Source of the DNA: Alphaproteobacteria bacterium
GTDB lineage: Bacteria; Pseudomonadota; Alphaproteobacteria; RS24
DNA: 9,188 nt
NCBI GenBank assembly: GCA_028816945.1
Contig: JAPPQG010000101.1
Location: 1-9,188, forward strand
Direction: 5' to 3'
Each line of letters opens with the position of its first letter. The first letter of the stretch is position 1. Shown here in pieces: positions 1 through 6,184 of this stretch. The notes beneath the pieces were generated by a model, which had not been told where the DNA came from, made no database searches, and saw only the letters and a program-made list of their open reading frames with translations. Position numbers and translations under genes: made by a program.

Positions 1-1
1 C

Positions 2-274
2 GATAATGATGATTCCATTGCCAAAGAATTAGCTGATTTATCTATATCGACAAATCAAAGCGCAGAGGATGAAACACAAGAACCGCTAGAAGAATCCCTA
101 GAAGAACCGCTAGAAAAATCCCTAGAAGAAGCGATAACAGATACACAAAGTGATTCAGCCGCCGATATGATCCAAGATCCGATAGACGAGCCAGACCTGC
201 AACAAGACTATGACGAAAACAGCATAAATAATAATGAGACGGATAATGGCTTGTTTAAGCCCGGCACTTTTTAG
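2..274 (+). CDS. C-terminal end of an unrecognised acidic protein (partial)
   Basis: An open frame enters from the left edge and runs 90 codons to a TAG at 272-274. The visible part is rich in Asp, Glu, Gln, Asn and Ser, has almost no aromatic residues and no predicted membrane segment or catalytic motif, so it looks like a disordered acidic tail. It ends in a short hydrophobic stretch, GLFKPGTF. Its middle is built from a repeated EPLEESLE-type octapeptide (DNA repeat at 80-127). The body of the protein lies outside the window, so no function can be assigned. It is on the same strand as the GAF-PP2C gene, 49 nt upstream of it, and could be in the same transcript. That it is coding is supported by the uninterrupted frame, by repeat units that are multiples of three, and by the abrupt stop before the next gene. 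Confidence 0.6.
   Translation, partial: DNDDSIAKELADLSISTNQSAEDETQEPLEESLEEPLEKSLEEAITDTQSDSAADMIQDPIDEPDLQQDYDENSINNNETDNGLFKPGTF
80..127 (+). repeat. Two 24-bp tandem repeats, each made of two 12-bp half units
   Basis: Positions 80-103 and 104-127 are the same 24-bp unit with one difference (G to A at the 12th/13th base). Each unit is two related 12-mers, gaaccgctagaa and gaatccctagaa, so the array is four 12-mers. All are in frame and encode an alternating Glu-Pro-Leu-Glu / Glu-Ser-Leu-Glu pattern in the acidic tail. The length is a multiple of three, so expansion or contraction would keep the frame. Confidence 0.85.
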
Positions 275-323
275 GGCAGTTCTCAATAATATGTATAAAT
301 ATTGCGTATGGTAATCGTCTCAT

Positions 324-1547
324 ATGAATCTTGTCTCCCCACAATTAGATATTATTGACCGTATGATGGGGGCATTTGCCTCAGCAGCTGATATTGATGC
401 GGCGATAGAACAGGGATTAGACTATGTGCGCGCCTGTTTGCAGGCGCAAGCGGCAAGTTTTTTCATATTAGATAGCGCACAAAAGACGATTACATGCCGC
501 GCCTGTCTTGGGCCGGTTGATATTAGAGGCTTTATCATACCCGACGGAAAAGGCATTGTTGGCAGCACAATAAAGCAAAATAAAACGCGCTATATTGCCG
601 ATTGTGCTGCTGACCCCGACTTTCATACAGTGATAGACCAGCAAACAGGATTTACCACAAAATCGATGATTTGCGCCCCCGTCACCCATAAAGAACGCCC
701 CTTTGGGGCGATTCAACTTATCAATCGCATTGACCAAAATGGTTTATTTTCTGATGATGATGCCGCCTTAGTATCCGTGCTAGCCAATGCGGCCGCCCTT
801 GCTTTAGCCAATTCTGAATTAACTAAAACAATGGTCGAAGCCGAAGCCATGAAACGCGATATTTATCTAGCCGCACGGGTGCAGGAAAACCTATTTCCAC
901 AAAAGCCGAATAAAGTCGCCTATGGGCGCAATATTCCCAAACGGGGCGTATCGGGCGATTTATTTGACTTTGTGCAACGCGGGAGCAAAATTTATTTCTG
1001 TATGGGCGATGTATCGGGCAAAGGCGTTAATGCTGCTTTGGTTATGTCAAAAACCCATAGCCTATTTCGTAGCCTATGCCGCCCTTTGCCTGATACGGCA
1101 CAATTAACGGCTGATATGAATCGAGAATTAACAGAAACGGCAAGCGATGGCATGTTTGTCACCGCCATTATCGGCCAATATAGTCTGCACACAAAAACCC
1201 TGCAAGCCTGTAATGCTGGCCATGAGCCGGGCCTTGTTTTAGACAAGCATAATATAAAAACATATCTACCAGCCTCTAGCCCGCCGCTTGGCATTATGGA
1301 TATTTTGCCAACCAGTCTTTCCTGTGAAGTTATTGATTTACAAAATGCCCGTTTTTTTGCTTATTCGGACGGGCTGACGGAAGCTGAAATTGACGGCAAA
1401 ATGGCTGGCGCCGGTGCTGTGGCAGATATGCTCCATAATTATGCCGCATTAGGCTTACGCCAACAAGTGGATAAGGTGATTGATGATATTCAATATAAGG
1501 CCAATCGCATTGCTGATGATTTAACTTTGCTAGGGGTTGGTGAGTAA
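324..1547 (+). CDS. GAF domain-containing PP2C-type (SpoIIE/RsbU-like) serine phosphatase
   Basis: A 407-residue protein predicted to be a cytoplasmic Ser/Thr phosphatase that dephosphorylates a STAS-type anti-anti-sigma factor in a partner-switching pathway. Residues about 20-163 form a GAF sensor domain. A helical linker follows, with the AARVQENLFP segment (183-192) typical of the start of RsbU-type catalytic domains. The PP2C metal-binding motifs are intact: VSGDLFDF (209-216, Asp212 and Asp215), GDVSGKG (228-234, Asp229), SDGLTEA (348-354, Asp349) and ADDLTLL (397-403). There is no transmembrane segment. The chosen ATG is the first in the frame; no good ribosome-binding site precedes it, so the start is moderately secure. 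Its TAA overlaps the ATG of the RsbW-like gene by one base, which implies coupled translation and a shared pathway. The GAF ligand cannot be read from the sequence. The family call is firm; the exact target is inference. Confidence 0.9.
   Translation: MNLVSPQLDIIDRMMGAFASAADIDAAIEQGLDYVRACLQAQAASFFILDSAQKTITCRACLGPVDIRGFIIPDGKGIVGSTIKQNKTRYIADCAADPDFHTVIDQQTGFTTKSMICAPVTHKERPFGAIQLINRIDQNGLFSDDDAALVSVLANAAALALANSELTKTMVEAEAMKRDIYLAARVQENLFPQKPNKVAYGRNIPKRGVSGDLFDFVQRGSKIYFCMGDVSGKGVNAALVMSKTHSLFRSLCRPLPDTAQLTADMNRELTETASDGMFVTAIIGQYSLHTKTLQACNAGHEPGLVLDKHNIKTYLPASSPPLGIMDILPTSLSCEVIDLQNARFFAYSDGLTEAEIDGKMAGAGAVADMLHNYAALGLRQQVDKVIDDIQYKANRIADDLTLLGVGE
1532..1536 (+). promoter_or_regulatory. 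Ribosome-binding site of the RsbW-like gene
   Basis: AGGGG lies 10 nt upstream of the ATG at 1547, inside the last codons of the phosphatase gene. It supports the overlapping TAATG arrangement as the true start. Confidence 0.55.
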
Positions 1548-1948
1548 TGGATTTTTTATGCCATGTGACCATTGCTGGTCGTGTTAAAGCTTTGCGCTCT
1601 ATTCGCCGCGCCTTGCGCGACTCGCTAAAAGACACAAAGGCCGTCAAACGGCTCAATGATGTTTTGCTTGCCACAGATGAAGCCGCGCAAAATATTATCC
1701 ACCATGCCTTTAAGGGCGATGAAAAAGGGGAAATTATTATTACCGCCTTTATTAAACATAATGTGTTGCATATTTGCCTAGAAGATAATGCGCCGCTGAC
1801 TGACCTCAATATGATTAAGCCGCGCAATTTAGATAATGTCCGCGAACACGGGCTAGGCGTGCATTTTATCCGCACAATAGCCGATAAAGCAATATGGTCG
1901 CATAAAAATGGCCGCAATCACCTCGATATGCGTTGGGATTTATCCTGA
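1547..1948 (+). CDS. RsbW-like anti-sigma factor / serine kinase (HATPase_c)
   Basis: A 133-residue single-domain GHKL ATPase of the RsbW/SpoIIAB type. Such proteins bind a sigma factor or another target and phosphorylate a STAS-domain antagonist, which the neighbouring PP2C phosphatase would reactivate. The N box is clear at residues 42-55 (TDEAAQNIIHHAF, with Glu45 and Asn49). The G1 box is at 79-82 (EDNAP) and the G2 box at 101-104 (HGLG). G1 is weak: Ala stands where many relatives have Gly, and the usual following Phe is Leu. ATP binding is still likely, but kinase activity is less certain. The length matches the usual 130-160 residues. The start overlaps the phosphatase stop by one base and has a good ribosome-binding site. 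It is the last gene before the convergent gap. The partner STAS protein and target are not in the window. Confidence 0.85.
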   Translation: MDFLCHVTIAGRVKALRSIRRALRDSLKDTKAVKRLNDVLLATDEAAQNIIHHAFKGDEKGEIIITAFIKHNVLHICLEDNAPLTDLNMIKPRNLDNVREHGLGVHFIRTIADKAIWSHKNGRNHLDMRWDLS

Positions 1949-1982
1949 TTTATTGAATAGCACCCTATGGCGCATTTGACCG

Positions 1983-2067
1983 ATTGACTCATGAATGCCC
2001 CATTTGAATGCCCCATTGACTCATGAATATCCCATTGGCTCATGAATGTCCTATTGGCTCATTTAGT
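1983..2067. repeat. Degenerate 19-bp tandem repeats in the convergent intergenic region
   Basis: Five end-to-end units lie at 1983-2001, 2002-2014 (13 bp, internally deleted), 2015-2033, 2034-2052 and 2053-2067 (diverged end). The consensus is attgRctcatgaatRycCC, where the full units carry TCATGA and two carry TGACTCA, both short palindromes. The stretch 1949-2120 holds no open frame I can support and separates the ends of convergent transcription units. No function can be assigned. Confidence 0.8.
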
Positions 2068-2077
2068 ATGAGTATCG

Positions 2078-2146
2078 TGCTAGCGGATTTTTACGCATTT
2101 ACGAGGGCTAATGTTTAATGCTAGCGGATTTTTTTACGCATTTGAC
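2078..2146. repeat. Direct duplication of the 3' end of the transglutaminase gene
   Basis: The segment 2119-2146 contains the last codons and TAG stop of the minus-strand transglutaminase gene. A near copy lies 41 bp further along that strand at 2078-2103. They share tgctagcggattttt and tacgcattt; the outer copy lacks two T of the T run and one G. The outer copy is non-coding, so it looks like a relic of a short tandem duplication. Confidence 0.75.
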
Positions 2147-4187
2147 GCAATAAATATTTCATTTCTTTTACTGTTTGGCGGTCAGCAATGGCTGTTGTAA
2201 AAAAGACACGACACCATTGATTTACATAGGTTTTTATTTCTTGTTGCGCCTGCGGGGCGGTCTGTGCCATGCGCGTGGCAAAATCCAACCGCCCTTCAAA
2301 AGCGTGGCGTTTGAGTTTTATTTTTGCTGCTACCTGAGCAAATTGCCTATCCAATGCGATAAGCGGATTTGCCGCAAAGACAAAACGCAACAAAAAGAAA
2401 GGCGCAAAGAGACAGATAGTCCCCAAAATCCAAAATGTAACATAAGAGAGGATTTTGCCGCCGTTTAATTCGCCAAATAGGTTTTCGCGCGCCTTATTAT
2501 CATAATTGAGAATATCATTATTGAGTTGGACGAAAAAATTATCCGCCCATTGGAGGCTGCGTTTAAGTTTCGTCCATAAACGATTATCGCGTTGGGGCTG
2601 TGTTGCAACAGCACTGACTTCGGCCGCCCCGCCATCTAATGTTGGCACAAGCAAAGTCGGGTCAAAACGTTGCCACGCGCCCCCATCAAGGCGTGCCTCC
2701 ACCCATGCATGGGCATCGGATTGACGCACCAATACATAATTGCCAAATTCATTCCACGCACCGCCCGTATAGCCAACAACGACATTGGCAGGAATAGAGG
2801 CAGCCCGCAAAACAGTCGCCATTGTCATGGCAAAATGGCTACAATAGCCTTGCCGAATGTCAAAAAAGAAATTATCCAGCCTATCGCCTGTTAATTGGCG
2901 CGCATTTGTCGGTGGCGTAAGCGTATAGCGAAAACCACCTGAACCGAAAAGAGCCAATAAATGGCGCACAAAATCTGCATCGCTCGCCATAGCAGCGCGC
3001 GTCTCTACCGCCCATTGGCGCAAGCGCGGATGGCCGTCAATCAATGTGCTTTGTGGGAAATGCGCCTCTGTCCTATCCGTTAGCAATGATTTCATCGCCC
3101 ATGTTTTTGTCCTGCGGTCGCGTTTATCGGCAATAATAATCTCCCCCCCATTTGACATTATGGTTTTATTTGTCGATGTATCAAAGGCAGGGCTACCAAG
3201 CACAGGTAGCCAAATTTGGCCGGGGCGCGCATGGCGGATTTGATAAGCAATATCAGACTTTTGTCTAGCAATAATTTTAAGCGCAGGCGCCGAAGAAATA
3301 GCCCCGCGCGTCCATTTGCCATTTTCATCTTGTGTCAATAAATAAACCCGCCAATATAAATCGCCATTGCCGGGGGCGGTTTGCATAAAAGCACGAAAAG
3401 CAATTTCATTATTCTGCACCACTTTCGAAAATTGTCCTATATCTAGCCTATCTGTTACACCTGAATAGCGATCACCATTGATAAAGCCCGGTAATTGTGC
3501 CGTGTTAAGGCGTGGCAAGGCTAGAAAAATGACAATAGCAATTAGAAATGCAACACTAAACCCAATAAAAAGAGGAAGTAATCTTATGCGGAAATCGGCA
3601 AGCGGTATATCATTAAACCGCAAAACAAATAAGCCCGTATAAAGTGTGACACAAACCAAAAGCAACACAAAAAGAAATAATTCTGCCGATAGCACCATCA
3701 CACAAAGGGCAGGAAAAATAATACCGAGCAAATTAAAAGCTTTCGGGCGACCTTGACCGTCTATTTGGTCGGTAGCCGATAAGAGCAGAACCATCATCAT
3801 AAAAAAATGGGCGGCTGATATGGATTGCACTTTATATAAAGTGAATAAAATAATGGCGAGTATTGCGAGAATAAAACAATAATATAAGCGGCTTGGCCGC
3901 ATATCGCCCTGATAATTGTCCTGCTGATTGTCCTGCTGATTGTCCTGCTGGTTGCCTTGATGATTGCCTTGATGATTGCCCTTATCGCTACCCTTTTGGG
4001 CGCGCGCCCGATAGAATCGCATATGCGGTATCATTGCTAAACCCCATAATAATATCCAACAGGGAAAAATAATAATATGAATATGCCAAGCAAGGATGAA
4101 AGCAACCGGCGCGCTTGTCATAAATAATAAAAGCGCGGTTGTGCTTACCCGATGCGATATTTGCGTTTCATATACAGGCAAGCGCAT
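2121..4187 (-). CDS. tgpA: TgpA-like membrane transglutaminase (DUF3488 / transglutaminase core / DUF4129-like)
   Basis: A 688-residue membrane protein of the TgpA family, related to the protein reported as essential in Pseudomonas aeruginosa; its physiological substrate is not established. Hydrophobic segments at about 17-57 and 100-225 form the N-terminal membrane part. A large domain, expected in the periplasm, holds the catalytic triad: Cys449 in QGYCSHFA, His493 in SDAHAWVEA and Asp509 in RFDPT. The family segment before it (DIGQF...NNEIAFRAF...LYWRVYLL) is also present. One more membrane helix lies at about 582-605, followed by a cytoplasmic DUF4129-like tail. A tandem-repeat loop occupies residues 70-93. 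I chose the ATG at 4187 over the one at 4214: it has an AAAGGGAG ribosome-binding site 10 nt upstream, while 4214 has none, and it shortens the overlap with the DUF58 gene from 47 to 20 nt. It is the last gene of the moxR operon. Confidence 0.9.
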   Translation of the reverse strand: MRLPVYETQISHRVSTTALLLFMTSAPVAFILAWHIHIIIFPCWILLWGLAMIPHMRFYRARAQKGSDKGNHQGNHQGNQQDNQQDNQQDNYQGDMRPSRLYYCFILAILAIILFTLYKVQSISAAHFFMMMVLLLSATDQIDGQGRPKAFNLLGIIFPALCVMVLSAELFLFVLLLVCVTLYTGLFVLRFNDIPLADFRIRLLPLFIGFSVAFLIAIVIFLALPRLNTAQLPGFINGDRYSGVTDRLDIGQFSKVVQNNEIAFRAFMQTAPGNGDLYWRVYLLTQDENGKWTRGAISSAPALKIIARQKSDIAYQIRHARPGQIWLPVLGSPAFDTSTNKTIMSNGGEIIIADKRDRRTKTWAMKSLLTDRTEAHFPQSTLIDGHPRLRQWAVETRAAMASDADFVRHLLALFGSGGFRYTLTPPTNARQLTGDRLDNFFFDIRQGYCSHFAMTMATVLRAASIPANVVVGYTGGAWNEFGNYVLVRQSDAHAWVEARLDGGAWQRFDPTLLVPTLDGGAAEVSAVATQPQRDNRLWTKLKRSLQWADNFFVQLNNDILNYDNKARENLFGELNGGKILSYVTFWILGTICLFAPFFLLRFVFAANPLIALDRQFAQVAAKIKLKRHAFEGRLDFATRMAQTAPQAQQEIKTYVNQWCRVFFTTAIADRQTVKEMKYLLRQMRKKIR
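3909..3980 (-). repeat. Six 12-bp in-frame tandem repeats in the transglutaminase gene
   Basis: Six units of 12 bp (boundaries every 12 bases from 3909) encode GNHQ, GNHQ, GNQQ, DNQQ, DNQQ and DNYQ, residues 70-93 of the protein. Neighbouring units are nearly identical at DNA level, which suggests recent slippage-type expansion. The segment sits between the first pair of membrane helices and the next, beside basic residues, so it is probably a cytoplasmic loop. Such low-complexity insertion is not a conserved feature of the family. Confidence 0.9.
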
Positions 4188-5154
4188 GCAATGCAATCTC
4201 CCTTTCAGTGCCATTATGGAGCGGATAATCCCGCCCCTCTAACCGCATATAAGCGGCACATTGTGCGCGCTCACAGACAAGCAACCCGCCACATAAATAA
4301 GACAAAGCCGCCTCTTTTGGCATTTTAGCAGGGGCTTCAAGCAATAATTCGCTCCTATGGGGTCGGCCAAAATCGCGTATCAATGTTTCGCGGGTGGTTG
4401 CAAACCTTTTCCAATCAATGCGCGACGGCAAATCGCCATCGACAAAAGGGCGCGGGTCTTTTAATGAGTCCGTGTCAATTTGATTTTTCATTTTGCTGTT
4501 TTGATTGCGGGAAAATTGCAAAATCTGGGATGGATATTGGCTTATCGGGCGTTCATTTGGTTGCGGATAAATATAGAGTTTTTGTGGTGGCGCAAGCCAT
4601 GTCCAACAGCGCACAATGCCAAAGGGGAAAGAGGTTTGTAATTTTATGCGCCCTATATGATACACGCCGCGCCCATGACAGGCTATGGGGAGGCGCATAT
4701 AGGCAGAGCCATTAGAAATATCGATTCTGTGTTGCGATAAAGGGCCGCTGAGGGTGATATTAAAGCCAGCGCGCGGGCGTTGTAAATGAATAGTAATGAA
4801 TTGTGTTTGATGCGCAAAATATCTTTTATCCATGCTAATGGTAATTTTGAATCCCTGCAAATTGCGCACAGCAGCGATTAAAGAGAATGTAAAAAGCAAG
4901 AATAAAAAAATAACACCAAGCATAATAAAATTATTTTGCACTTTATAGCCCATCGCAAAACCAGCTAATATGAGAAAAGCAATATAAAGACCGTAGCGAT
5001 TAGGCAGGATGAAAAGGTCGGTTTGGCGCAAGATTTTATAGGCGCCTTGCCATTTTTTGCGTCGCGTAAAGCGGGCAAAAAAGCGCCCGAAAAAACGCGT
5101 AAATAAAGAAAGAGGCGCGGCTAAATCCATAGAATTATTGACAAATTTATTCAC
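4168..5154 (-). CDS. DUF58 domain membrane protein
   Basis: A 328-residue protein of the DUF58 family, which is almost always encoded beside MoxR ATPases; its biochemical role is unknown. An N-terminal basic stretch (19-45) is followed by two membrane helices at about 54-71 and 75-96. The middle is a beta-rich region with the family pattern HGRGVYHIGRIKL...PFGIVRCW (160-183). The DUF58 signature, in the position of the family's YxxGDxxRxIdWk motif, is DPRPFVDGDLPSRIDWKRFA at 233-252, followed by TLIRDF. The start is a GTG at 5154 that overlaps the moxR stop as GTGA, so it is probably translated by coupling; there is no strong ribosome-binding site. An ATG eight codons later (5130) is the alternative. 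The stop lies inside the transglutaminase gene. The spacer around residues 203-230 is polar and poor in family features. Confidence 0.88.
   Translation of the reverse strand: MNKFVNNSMDLAAPLSLFTRFFGRFFARFTRRKKWQGAYKILRQTDLFILPNRYGLYIAFLILAGFAMGYKVQNNFIMLGVIFLFLLFTFSLIAAVRNLQGFKITISMDKRYFAHQTQFITIHLQRPRAGFNITLSGPLSQHRIDISNGSAYMRLPIACHGRGVYHIGRIKLQTSFPFGIVRCWTWLAPPQKLYIYPQPNERPISQYPSQILQFSRNQNSKMKNQIDTDSLKDPRPFVDGDLPSRIDWKRFATTRETLIRDFGRPHRSELLLEAPAKMPKEAALSYLCGGLLVCERAQCAAYMRLEGRDYPLHNGTEREIALHALACI
4198..4205 (-). promoter_or_regulatory. Ribosome-binding site deciding the transglutaminase start
   Basis: On the minus strand this reads AAAGGGAG and ends 10 nt before the ATG at 4187. It lies inside the coding sequence of the DUF58 gene. 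No comparable site precedes the longer in-frame ATG at 4214. Confidence 0.5.
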
Positions 5155-6074
5155 GGCACATCTATTTCAGCAATGAGTTCGGGGATACGGGCTTCTGTTT
5201 CATTTGCTTCTAGGGGCAGGCGGTGGCGCAAGGCACCTATGAGGACGGTTTGTATATCTTCTGGGACGGTATAATCGCGCCCTTTTATAAAGGCTCGCGC
5301 CTGTGCCAAATTTTTAATTTGCATCAAAGCGCGCACAGAAAGATTAGGAAAAAGGGCGGCGCGAATATGATTAGCAAGTTTTTGTAAATAGGCAATCACA
5401 CTTGCATTGGTTTGCACAGTTTGGCAAAGCGTGCATAAATGCTGAAAATCGCCTTTCGCAAGAATAGGCGGTTGGGATAAATCACTTTCAATGCCGGCCT
5501 GCGCCTGCATAAGAATATCGGCTTCTGTTTGCGGTGATGGCAGGCCTAGTGAGAAGGAAACAGCAAAGCGGTCAAGTTGGGATTCGGGCAAAGGGGAGAC
5601 GCCAATATGTTCGGCAGGATTTTGGGTGGCGATTAAAATAAAAGGATCAGGCAAATCATAGCGCACACCATCAATGCTTGCTTGGCGTTCGGCCATCGCT
5701 TCAAGTAAGGCACTTTGGCTTTTGCTTGGCGCACGGTTAAGTTCATCAACCAATATGAGTTGGCTAAATAAGGGACCGCGGCGGAAAGTGAAACTGCCTG
5801 TTTGCGGGTCAAATATATTCACCCCTAAAATATCAGAGGGCATTGTGTCATTTGTGCATTGCAGGCGTTTGCGCTCTAAACTCAAATGATGACCCAAAGC
5901 CCGCGCGAGCGAGGTTTTCCCTGTCCCCGGCGCATCTTCAATCAATACATGCCCGCCCGATAAAAAGGCTGCAAGGGCTAATTCAATTTGCGGGCGTTTA
6001 TCACGCACAGATAATAAAACCGCATCAATAACCGCTTCAAGGTCGGCTGTCATATTGGGGGAGTTTGTTTTCAT
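5151..6074 (-). CDS. moxR: MoxR-family AAA+ ATPase
   Basis: A 307-residue AAA+ ATPase of the MoxR group, thought to act as a chaperone in assembling or activating envelope complexes together with its DUF58 partner. Visible motifs are Walker A APGTGKT (48-54), Walker B LILVDE (106-111), sensor 1 around IATQNP (148-153), the LPESQLDRF segment (162-170) that is diagnostic of MoxR proteins, and sensor 2 Arg248 in LSVRAL. Length fits the usual 300-330. The ATG at 6074 has an AAGGG 8 nt upstream; the longer in-frame ATG at 6101 has no ribosome-binding site and would add nine residues, so I prefer 6074. Its TGA overlaps the GTG of the DUF58 gene by four bases. It is the first gene of the three-gene unit, 110 nt after the pilC stop. 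No von Willebrand factor A gene, common in other MoxR clusters, is present in the window. Confidence 0.92.
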   Translation of the reverse strand: MKTNSPNMTADLEAVIDAVLLSVRDKRPQIELALAAFLSGGHVLIEDAPGTGKTSLARALGHHLSLERKRLQCTNDTMPSDILGVNIFDPQTGSFTFRRGPLFSQLILVDELNRAPSKSQSALLEAMAERQASIDGVRYDLPDPFILIATQNPAEHIGVSPLPESQLDRFAVSFSLGLPSPQTEADILMQAQAGIESDLSQPPILAKGDFQHLCTLCQTVQTNASVIAYLQKLANHIRAALFPNLSVRALMQIKNLAQARAFIKGRDYTVPEDIQTVLIGALRHRLPLEANETEARIPELIAEIDVP

Positions 6075-6082
6075 AATGGAAA

Positions 6083-6087
6083 CCCTT
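6083..6087 (-). promoter_or_regulatory. Ribosome-binding site deciding the moxR start
   Basis: Reads AAGGG on the minus strand, 8 nt before the ATG at 6074. The alternative ATG at 6101 lacks any such site. Confidence 0.5.
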
Positions 6088-6114
6088 AAATAACGCAACA
6101 TATTTAGTTCATAA

Positions 6115-6172
6115 CATAATGATAAATCATAATGGCAAAATTATGAATGTTTGCATCACTCATAATTGTTGC
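6115..6172 (-). promoter_or_regulatory. AT-rich region with imperfect inverted repeat upstream of moxR
   Basis: Between pilC and moxR lies an inverted repeat with arms at 6135-6146 (gcaaaattatga) and 6160-6172 (tcataattgttgc); the inner seven bases pair perfectly, the outer part with one bulge, around a 13-nt centre. The motif CATAAT also occurs at 6115, 6128 and 6161, the first two as a CATAATG direct repeat 13 bp apart. No T run follows the inverted repeat on the minus strand, so it is a poor intrinsic terminator. A regulator-binding site or promoter region for the moxR operon is possible, but I see no convincing -35/-10 pair. Confidence 0.35.
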
Positions 6173-6184
6173 AAAATAGACCCA

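Noticed and set aside
257..277. GCCC/GGGC pairing around the end of the first partial gene as a terminator
   Set aside because: Four base pairs only, with a loop of 11 nt and no T run after it.
291..300. TATAAAT-like -10 element upstream of the phosphatase gene
   Set aside because: No matching -35 at a usable spacing was found, and AT-rich sequence gives such matches by chance.
1330..1917. 195-codon open frame antisense to the phosphatase and kinase genes
   Set aside because: It runs opposite two genes with intact catalytic motifs, and its Cys/Ser/Arg-rich translation shows no domain.
1983..2067. CRISPR array
   Set aside because: The 19-bp units abut with no spacers and no cas genes are in the window.
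2058..2072. Small hairpin CTCAT-TTAGT-ATGAG in the convergent gap as a terminator
   Set aside because: The stem is only five pairs, AT-biased, and the nearest T run is 15 nt away, so it does not meet the form of an intrinsic terminator.
6102..6184. Promoter with TTGCCA and TTATGA boxes for moxR
   Set aside because: The spacing and the -10 match are poor and several equally weak alternatives exist, so only the inverted repeat region was reported.
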